Shown here: positions 58,653 through 64,000 of the stretch, piece by piece
Layout: each line of letters starts with the position of its first letter
Numbering within the stretch: the first letter of the stretch is position 1
Assembly: GCA_033795365.1 (NCBI GenBank)
Contig: JARYGU010000021.1
Span: 33,527-97,526 of the forward strand
Source of the DNA: JARYGU01 sp033795365
GTDB lineage: Bacteria; Pseudomonadota; Alphaproteobacteria; Rhizobiales; Rhizobiaceae
DNA length: 64,000 nt
Reading direction: 5' to 3'
Position numbers and translations under genes: made by a program
The notes under the pieces: generated by a model
Databases searched by the model: none
What the model was told of the DNA's origin: nothing
What the model saw: only the letters and a program-made list of their open reading frames with translations

Positions 58653-60467
58653 TCAGTTGCGGGCGATCGACAGGAATTCTTCCGCACCGTGATCGAACTG
58701 CAGGCGCGCGAGTTTCGCATAGAGCCCGCCCTGGCGGATCAGCGACTGGTGCGTGCCTTCCTCCACGATGCGGCCATGCTCCATGACGAGGATGCGGTCG
58801 GCCTTCAGCACGGTCGCGAGCCGGTGCGCGATCACGATCGTGGTGCGCATGCCCATCAGGCCGTCGAGCGCTTTCTGCACGAGCGTCTCGCTTTCGGCAT
58901 CGAGAGAGGAGGTCGCCTCGTCGAGCAGGAGGAGGGGGGCTTCCTTCAGGATCGCGCGGGCGATCGCGATGCGCTGGCGCTGGCCGCCGGAAAGCGTGAC
59001 GCCGCGCTCGCCGACGAGCGTGTCGTAGCCGTTTTCGAGGCGGGAGATGAACTCCTCCGCCTGCGCGGCCTCTGCCGCCGCGCGCACGGCCTCGTCGCTG
59101 ACGCCGGGCATCCCGAAGGCGATGTTGTCGCGGATGCTGGCGGCGAAGATCGTCACGTCCTGCGGCACGATGGCGATGCGGCGGCGAACCTCTTGCGGAT
59201 CCGCCTCCGCTATGTTCACGCCATCGAGCTTCACGGTGCCGCAGACGGGATCGTAGAAGCGCAGGATCAGCGACAGGATCGTGCTCTTGCCCGCTCCCGA
59301 GGGGCCGACGACGGCCACGGTCTCGCCGGGGCGGATCGAGAAGCTCAGTCCGTTGAGGCTGCGGTAGCCGGGGCGCGACGGGTAGGAGAAGTGCACGTTC
59401 TCGAAGTCGAGCGCACCGCGGGGCGGCTCGGGCAGGGCGACGGGGCTTTCCGGCGCGGTGATGGCCGGCTTCTCGTCCAGGAGTTCGGTCAGCCTCTCGG
59501 CGGCGCCGGCGGCCTGGGATAGCTCCCCCCAGACTTCCGAAAGCTGGCCGAGGCCGCTTGCGGCGAAGACGGAATAGAGCAGGAACTGGCCGAGCGTGCC
59601 GGGGGAAAGCGTGCCGGAAAGGACGTCCTGGGCGCCGAACCAGAGAACGGCGACGACGCTGCCGAAGACCATGGCGATCGCAAAGCCGGTAAGCAGCGAG
59701 CGGGCGCGGATCGCCGAGCGTGCGGCGCCGTAGGCTTTCTCGACCGCATCGGAGAACCGGTCCTGCGCGGCCTTCTCGCCGTTGAAGGCCTGCACCGTGC
59801 GCGCCGCGCCGATCGCCTCGCCGGCATAGGCGGAGGCGGCGGCCAGCGTATCCTGCGCCTGGCGGGACTTGCGGCGCACGGAGCGGCCGAAGCCGACCAG
59901 CGGAAAGACGATGATCGGGATTGCGGCGATGACGAGGCTCGAGAGCTTCGGGCTCGTATAGACCATCATCGCGATGGCGCCGAGACAGAGGATCGTGTTG
60001 CGCAGCGCAAGCGATGCGGTGGCGCCGACGGCGGACTTGATCTGCACCGTGTCGGCGGTCAGCCGCGAAATGATCTCCCCGGACTGGTTGGCGTCGAAGA
60101 AGGCCGGCGAGAGCTTCGTCACATGGGCGAAGACGTTGCGGCGCAGATCCGCGACGATGCGTTCGCCGAGCGTGATGACGAAGTAATAGCGCATGGCGCT
60201 TGCCAGCGCGAGCAGCAGCGCAAGCACGAAGAGCATGCTGAAATAGGTGTCGATGAAGCCGGCATCCGATTCGGAGAAGCCGTGATCGATCATGCGCCGG
60301 ACCGCAAGCGGCAGGGTCAGCGTCGTGACGGCGGCGACGATGAGGGCGACGACGGCGCCGGCGGCGAGCCCGCTATAACGGCGCATATAGGGGAGGAGCT
60401 TCGCCAGCGGCCGGATCGATCGGCGCTTTTCAGCGGATGGCGCTGCGGCTGGTTCCTCTGCGGTCAC
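58653..60467 (-). CDS. ABC transporter, transmembrane plus ATP-binding (MsbA-like exporter)
   Basis: A 604-residue half-transporter. Six membrane helices cover about 25-310 (YSGLAAGAVVALIVAAVTTLTLP at the start, LLTGFAIAMVFGSVVAVLW later). The ATPase domain (about 345-600) has Walker A GPSGAGKST, signature LSGGQRQR, Walker B LLLLDEATSSLD and H-loop AHRLAT. It would work as a homodimer exporting lipids or drugs. The start is a GTG at 60467. It is divergent from rpmE across 194 bases. Confidence 0.93.
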   Translation of the reverse strand: MTAEEPAAAPSAEKRRSIRPLAKLLPYMRRYSGLAAGAVVALIVAAVTTLTLPLAVRRMIDHGFSESDAGFIDTYFSMLFVLALLLALASAMRYYFVITLGERIVADLRRNVFAHVTKLSPAFFDANQSGEIISRLTADTVQIKSAVGATASLALRNTILCLGAIAMMVYTSPKLSSLVIAAIPIIVFPLVGFGRSVRRKSRQAQDTLAAASAYAGEAIGAARTVQAFNGEKAAQDRFSDAVEKAYGAARSAIRARSLLTGFAIAMVFGSVVAVLWFGAQDVLSGTLSPGTLGQFLLYSVFAASGLGQLSEVWGELSQAAGAAERLTELLDEKPAITAPESPVALPEPPRGALDFENVHFSYPSRPGYRSLNGLSFSIRPGETVAVVGPSGAGKSTILSLILRFYDPVCGTVKLDGVNIAEADPQEVRRRIAIVPQDVTIFAASIRDNIAFGMPGVSDEAVRAAAEAAQAEEFISRLENGYDTLVGERGVTLSGGQRQRIAIARAILKEAPLLLLDEATSSLDAESETLVQKALDGLMGMRTTIVIAHRLATVLKADRILVMEHGRIVEEGTHQSLIRQGGLYAKLARLQFDHGAEEFLSIARN

Positions 60468-60661
60468 TTTACCCCCGATCCCGGTGCTTCCGGCACGAAT
60501 TGTCTTTCGGCTCTTGTTATCCTGCCGGCCTTCCTGTATAGGCTCGCCATCGAATTGGGAAGCCGTAGGTCGAAACCGACCGCGGCTTCATTTACGTCTT
60601 TGGACCGCCCGTCGCAACCGATTGCGACAAAAGGCCACCGGAACAGGCAGGAAGAATTGTC

Positions 60662-60883
60662 ATGAAGGCTGATATCCATCCCGAATACCACACGATCAAG
60701 GTTGTGATGACCGACGGCACCGAGTACGAGACCCGCTCGACCTGGGGTTCGGAGGGCGCCACCATGAACCTGGAAATCGACCCGAAGTCCCATCCGGCCT
60801 GGACCGGCGGCAACCAGCAGCTCATGGACCGCGGCGGCCGCGTCTCCAAGTTCAAGAAGCGCTTCGAAGGCCTCGGCCTCTAA
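60662..60883 (+). CDS. rpmE: 50S ribosomal protein L31
   Basis: A 73-residue ribosomal protein: MKADIHPEYHTIKVVMTDGT at the start and DPKSHPAWTGGNQQLMDRGG then VSKFKKRF near the end. The Cys ligands of the zinc-binding form are absent, so this is the alphaproteobacterial zinc-free L31. AGGAAGAATTGTC is a good ribosome site. A strong terminator follows. Confidence 0.96.
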   Translation: MKADIHPEYHTIKVVMTDGTEYETRSTWGSEGATMNLEIDPKSHPAWTGGNQQLMDRGGRVSKFKKRFEGLGL

Positions 60884-60906
60884 GCCGATCCCGATCGGAA
60901 TTTCAG

Positions 60907-60932
60907 AAAGCCCGGTTTGCGCCGGGCTTTTT
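60907..60932 (+). terminator. Rho-independent terminator of rpmE
   Basis: AAAGCCCGG and CCGGGCTTT form a 9-bp stem around a 6-base loop, continuing into a T run, 24 bases after rpmE. Confidence 0.9.
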
Positions 60933-60953
60933 CGTGTCCGGAGTGCGGGCAGC

Positions 60954-60978
60954 AAAAAGCCCGACCGAAGGGCCGGGC
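60954..60978 (-). terminator. Rho-independent terminator of rcdA
   Basis: On the minus strand GCCCGGCC and GGTCGGGC pair (one G-U) around CTTC and are followed by T5. It lies 26 bases after the rcdA stop and 21 bases from the rpmE terminator. Confidence 0.85.
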
Positions 60979-61003
60979 CGGATGCGTGTCGAGAGGCGCA
61001 GCG

Positions 61004-61522
61004 TTAGTTGTTGCCGAAGGCGGTCTGAAGCAGGCTGAGCTGGGCCTGGACGCTGTTCTGGTTGTCCGGCACGAAGGTCTGGACCTCCTGCGGGCGGTAG
61101 ATCTCGCGGTCGAGGAGGGCGATGCGGTTCTGCAGGCGCAGCGAGCGCTCGACGAGATCGCGGAAGGCCTCCGGCAGATCGTTCCAGCCCGGCGCGGTGC
61201 GGTCGACGTTGAAGCCGTCGAGGCGAACCTTGTTCTTCTCCGACAGGACCTGATCCCGGCTCATCTCGCCATTGTTGACGGCACGCTGGAGCAGAAGCCA
61301 GGAGGCCATCTGCATGAGGCGGGTGGTGAGACGCATGGATTCGGCGGCGTAGAGCACGGACGCCATCCGGGGCAGGACCTTGGAGGCCTGGCGTCCGGCA
61401 CCGTCGAGATAGCTCGCGGTCTCCTCGACAAGGCCCATCCCCTCCGCGTAGAGGGATTTGAATTGCGCCGAAGACGCAACGTGCCCAGCGAAGCTGACGG
61501 TATTCAATCCTCTTTCGGACAT
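61004..61522 (-). CDS. rcdA: RcdA, regulator of CtrA degradation (DUF1465)
   Basis: A 172-residue helical protein of the DUF1465/RcdA family: FKSLYAEGMGLVEETASYLDG, SMRLTTRLMQMASWLLLQRAVNNGEM-type helices, then LPEAFRDLVERSLRLQNRIALLDREIY. In Caulobacter RcdA is the second ClpXP adaptor: CpdR-primed ClpXP recruits RcdA, which with PopA delivers CtrA. RcdA proteins have a disordered C terminus; here residues after about 150 are polar. Two perfect CtrA-box motifs lie 120 and 306 bases upstream, implying CtrA control of a gene that promotes CtrA removal. An intrinsic terminator follows the gene. Confidence 0.92.
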   Translation of the reverse strand: MSERGLNTVSFAGHVASSAQFKSLYAEGMGLVEETASYLDGAGRQASKVLPRMASVLYAAESMRLTTRLMQMASWLLLQRAVNNGEMSRDQVLSEKNKVRLDGFNVDRTAPGWNDLPEAFRDLVERSLRLQNRIALLDREIYRPQEVQTFVPDNQNSVQAQLSLLQTAFGNN

Positions 61523-61641
61523 GCTTTTTTCCCTGTCAAACGCATCACAGTATCAGGTAACGCCGGCTCGACGGGCGCTGTTCCGTCCTCCGTTTCTTGC
61601 CGGCAGAATGATCCCATAGACCATTTCGCGCAAGCGTAATC

Positions 61642-61656
61642 TTAAGAAAGGGTTAA
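61642..61656. promoter_or_regulatory. CtrA box TTAA-N7-TTAA upstream of rcdA
   Basis: TTAA-GAAAGGG-TTAA is a perfect match to the CtrA consensus spacing. It is centred about 127 bases before the rcdA start codon, in promoter range. Confidence 0.7.
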
Positions 61657-61703
61657 TCTCCACAATTGTTTGGGGAAGTATATTCCGGGCTGGAACAGGG
61701 AGG

Positions 61704-61732
61704 ACAAAAAAAGAGCCGCGCGAGCGGCTCTC
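61704..61732 (-). terminator. Rho-independent terminator downstream of the DUF1192 gene
   Basis: On the minus strand GAGCCGC/GCGGCTC (with a 4-base loop) is followed by T7. It ends the MFS-DUF1192 transcript after a 3' region of about 170 bases, or a small RNA lying in that region. Confidence 0.85.
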
Positions 61733-61827
61733 AAGGTAAAACAGGGAGAAAATCAGACCCAATCGCCAAGCGGTGAAAATGTCTGAATCCGAAAAGCTCC
61801 GGATGCGAAAGTAATAGCTCATAAAGC

Positions 61828-61842
61828 TTAACGTTCGGTTAA
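61828..61842. promoter_or_regulatory. Second CtrA box TTAA-N7-TTAA
   Basis: TTAA-CGTTCGG-TTAA lies within the CTTAAC/GTTAAG palindrome at 61827-61843 and is thus a CtrA-type site on both strands. It stands 306 bases from rcdA and 60 bases past the DUF1192 stop. A GAATC (CcrM-type GANTC) lies at 61785 between the site and the terminator. Confidence 0.55.
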
Positions 61843-61901
61843 GTTTGTTGGGCTATGGCGCATTTGCCGTACCGTCCTGGCGCGCTCCCTGCCTCGTCCC
61901 T

Positions 61902-62090
61902 TCAGCGGAAGAGGCCTTCGGCGGCCGAGCGGCTTGCACCCTTCTTCGCCTTTTCCGCCTCGAGGCGGGCTATCTCTTCCTTCAGGAGCCCGATCCGCGC
62001 CGCCAGCTCGTCGACGGACAGCATGGAAAGATCGCTGCCGATCTCATGGGCGGGTTTCCTGACCGGGCGGTCGTCGTCGCTGATACTCAT
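61902..62090 (-). CDS. DUF1192 small protein
   Basis: A 62-residue protein: SDDDRPVRKPAHEIGSDLSM, then LSVDELAARIGLLKEEIARL, EAEKAKK and a short tail. The amphipathic helix with LSVDELxxRIxxLKxEIxRL is the DUF1192 signature. Function unknown. The start (ATG at 62090, or 62093) overlaps the stop codon of the MFS gene, so the two are co-translated. An intrinsic terminator lies 170 bases downstream. Confidence 0.9.
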   Translation of the reverse strand: MSISDDDRPVRKPAHEIGSDLSMLSVDELAARIGLLKEEIARLEAEKAKKGASRSAAEGLFR

Positions 62091-63430
62091 CACCTCTTCT
62101 CCTCAACTGGGCTCTCGGCGGGCTCCTCGACAGGCTTCTCCTCGAGGGGCCTTTCCTCGACCGGCCCCTCGGCGGCCGGGGCGGGCGTCTGCGCCGGAGC
62201 GACGGCGCGCGGCGAGAGCTGCAGGCTTTCCGGCGTCGTCAGCGTGCCGGGGTTGATCGTGGTATAGGCGTCGCGAGCTTCCGCCGGAAGAGCGGCGCGG
62301 CGGCGGCTGCGGAAGACCGCATAGGCCGAGATCAGCATATGCGCGAAACCCGTCACCATGAAAAGGGCATAGGGACTGATGCCGGACATGATCGGGCCGC
62401 CGATCGTCGGGCCGATGATCGTGCCGATGCCGTAGAGCAGGAGAAGGCCGCCCGAGACCTTCACGAAATCCTCCGAGCTCGCGAAGTCGTTGGCATGCGA
62501 GACGGCAATCGGATAGAGCGCGTTCGCCATGGCGCCGTAGATGGCGACGAGGATCAGGAGGACCGGCACCGAGGCGGGCTGGATGACGACCAGCAGGAGG
62601 CCGGCGAAGGCGGCGATGGCGGAGAGGGCGGCCAGGACCAGGCGGCGGTCCACCCGGTCCGATATGCGCCCTGCGGGAAGCTGCATGACGGCACCGGCGA
62701 AGATGGTCACGCTCATCATGATGGCGATCGTGCTCGGCGCGAGGCCGGCATTGCTGCCGAAGACGGCGCCCAGCGTGCCGAAGGCGCCGTTGGCGATGCC
62801 GATCAGCACGATGCCGACGCAGGCGATCGGCGACGTGCGGAAGAGCGAGGGAATATCGAGGCGGACCTGCTTCAAGGGCTGCGGCGAGGCGGCGGTCGAA
62901 AGCGTGGTCGGCAGGAGCGCCAGGCAATAGAGAATGCCGGCGATCATGAAGAGGATCGGGGTTCCCACATCGCCGAGCGCCACGGTCATCTGGCCGCCGA
63001 CGGTGCCGAAGAGCGTGATGGCGATATAGAGCGAGAAGATCACGCCGCGGCTTTCATTGGTGGCGCGCTCGTTCAGCCAGCTCTCGATGATCATCGAGGT
63101 TCCGGCGATCGAAAAACCCGTCACGGCGCGCAGCGCGACCCACCAGACCGGATCGACGAGGATGCCGGTCAGAAGCGCGATGATGGCGATCAGCGAGGAG
63201 AAGCCGGAAAAGGCGCGCACATGGCCGATCCGCTTGACCACCGTCGGCGCGAAGAGGCAGCCGAGCACGAAGCCGGTCGCCCAGGAGGTGCCGAGCAAAC
63301 CGAGGAGGGTGGTCTCGTAGCCTTCGAGCGCGCCGCGCATCGGCAGAAGCAGGCCGTGCAGACCGTTGCCGAGGAAGAGAAACAGCGTGCCGAGCAGCAG
63401 CGCGAAGACGGAAAGGAGATTTTTTCTCAT
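62090..63430 (-). CDS. MFS transporter with proline/glutamate-rich tail
   Basis: A 446-residue permease with twelve predicted membrane helices (first LLSVFALLLGTLFLFLGNGL, last near ALFMVTGFAHMLISAYAVF). It resembles the YcaD/UMF-type MFS group: LLPMRGALEGYETTLLGLLG, then FAPTVVKRIGHVRAFSGFSS in the loop between helices 2 and 3, and GRISDRVDRR in the second half. The last 60 residues are a cytoplasmic tail of Pro-Ala-Glu repeats (PVEERPLEEKPVEEPAE). Substrate unknown. It is divergent from a small membrane protein gene. Confidence 0.9.
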   Translation of the reverse strand: MRKNLLSVFALLLGTLFLFLGNGLHGLLLPMRGALEGYETTLLGLLGTSWATGFVLGCLFAPTVVKRIGHVRAFSGFSSLIAIIALLTGILVDPVWWVALRAVTGFSIAGTSMIIESWLNERATNESRGVIFSLYIAITLFGTVGGQMTVALGDVGTPILFMIAGILYCLALLPTTLSTAASPQPLKQVRLDIPSLFRTSPIACVGIVLIGIANGAFGTLGAVFGSNAGLAPSTIAIMMSVTIFAGAVMQLPAGRISDRVDRRLVLAALSAIAAFAGLLLVVIQPASVPVLLILVAIYGAMANALYPIAVSHANDFASSEDFVKVSGGLLLLYGIGTIIGPTIGGPIMSGISPYALFMVTGFAHMLISAYAVFRSRRRAALPAEARDAYTTINPGTLTTPESLQLSPRAVAPAQTPAPAAEGPVEERPLEEKPVEEPAESPVEEKR

Positions 63431-63610
63431 GACTTTTTCGCAATCCGGATTGTGAAGGCTCTGCCCTCAACACGAATATGTCGGCGGGACCGTGAATTCC
63501 AGCCGTAATCCCCGAGGCTCGGCCGAGGTTCCGATCTTTCCGGGAAGCGGCGGCTGTCGGCTTGGAAAAATGCCGGCGGTGTGACAGGAAGCGGTAAAGG
63601 AAAATCACCC

Positions 63611-63766
63611 ATGTCGAAAATCCTCCCGGCGCTCCTCATCGTCGCCATGCTGCTTCATCTCTTTCGTCCGCTGAACCTGCCCGGGCTCAGGCAGCGGCGG
63701 GATTTCTGGAAGATCGCGGTATTCGCGATCGCGGTCATGATGATGACCGTACTGATCCGCCCGTGA
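63611..63766 (+). CDS. Small hypothetical membrane protein
   Basis: A 51-codon gene behind AAAGGAAAATCACCC. The product has two hydrophobic segments separated by a basic loop: SKILPALLIVAMLLHLFRPL, then LRQRRDFW, then KIAVFAIAVMMMTVLIRP. It looks like a two-helix inner-membrane peptide with the basic loop in the cytoplasm. I do not recognise a named family, although similar short proteins are common in Rhizobiaceae. It is divergent from the MFS gene. Confidence 0.6.
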   Translation: MSKILPALLIVAMLLHLFRPLNLPGLRQRRDFWKIAVFAIAVMMMTVLIRP

Positions 63767-64000
63767 CCTCCCCAACCGGAACGCCATCCTTTTCCACCAG
63801 TTGCGTTAATTTTCCCTTGGGATGAGGCATGGGCGCTGACGGCATGCTCCCGGCGACAAACGCCTCCACCCACGCGGCGGCTTTCCGCCCGTGGCTTTGC
63901 GTCTTCCTTCATTTCCTCCCGCCTTTCGGTCGGGGTCTCGGCCGGGGCACGCCCTGTGCCTCAGTTAAGGTAGTAATGGTGACACACGACGTGCCCCGCT
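63767..64000. other. Right-edge region without a clear gene
   Basis: The 234 bases to the window edge contain short open frames on both strands, but none has a family signature that I recognise. A CGGGGCACG/CGTGCCCCG inverted repeat (63943-63951 and 63990-63998) closes at the very end and may belong to a feature cut off by the window. Confidence 0.4.

Noticed and set aside
63655..63912. Minus-strand 85-codon frame at the right edge behind GGGAGGAA
   Set aside because: The ribosome-like site is too close to the ATG, the product is Gly/Arg-rich without a recognisable fold, and it overlaps the small membrane protein gene on the other strand.

Overview
The window is a GC-rich, gene-dense stretch of alphaproteobacterial chromosome, most likely from a Rhizobiaceae member (the Sinorhizobium/Ensifer, Shinella, Rhizobium neighbourhood). 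The clues are a CpdR, N-formylglutamate amidohydrolase, MmgR sRNA, HisN, Hsp20 order that I remember from Sinorhizobium meliloti, a Brucella-type Omp10 lipoprotein, homospermidine synthase, GapR and RcdA, and many rhizobial DUF genes. The genus cannot be fixed from the sequence alone. No insertion sequence, prophage, CRISPR array or plasmid replication gene was seen. The only visible debris is a truncated ribbon-helix-helix (antitoxin-like) gene.

Layout. 0-8.4 kb: tRNA-Val, a long palindromic element, cpdR, an amidohydrolase, the sRNA mmgR, hisN, a lysophospholipase-like gene, a heat-shock-controlled hsp20 with a ROSE-like leader, a bile-acid-symporter-like gene with a divergent LysR regulator, and threonine aldolase. 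8.4-15 kb: glutamate synthase gltB and gltD with a 55-codon gene between them. 15-25 kb: cell-envelope genes (SGNH hydrolase, lytic transglycosylase, GalU, beta-barrel protein, KpsF/KdsD, NfeD and SPFH) and the queuosine precursor operon queCDE behind a preQ1 riboswitch. 25-40 kb: hemH, a LysM-tailed 5'-nucleotidase, omp10, homospermidine synthase, a DUF3445 gene, pabB/pabC with pepF, a sigma-54 response regulator, a DUF882 peptidase-like protein, and gapR. 40-53 kb: a second amidohydrolase, DUF1036-pyk, GST, small enzymes, rpmJ, purEK, two DUF465 genes, TauE, a ThiE-like protein, a Sel1 protein, efp and suhB. 53-64 kb: a MotA-like/OmpA-like stator pair, an FAD dehydrogenase, a TctC-like binding protein, an ABC exporter, rpmE, rcdA, and an MFS transporter.

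Themes. Three cell-cycle or chromosome genes (cpdR, gapR, rcdA) lie in the window. CpdR and RcdA are adaptors that deliver CtrA to ClpXP, and the region upstream of rcdA carries two perfect TTAA-N7-TTAA CtrA boxes, suggesting feedback. RNA-based control is well represented: MmgR, a preQ1-I aptamer that pairs with the queC Shine-Dalgarno sequence, a ROSE-like thermometer, a terminator hairpin in the hss leader, and alternative hairpins before gltB. The least explained module is the proton-channel/peptidoglycan-binding pair at 53.2-55.3 kb, which looks like a stator but has no flagellar, Tol or Zorya partners here.

Limits. Functions are assigned by reading motifs and from memory of families. 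No search or folding program was run. Start codons were moved where Shine-Dalgarno sequence or family length argued for it, and this is stated in each entry.
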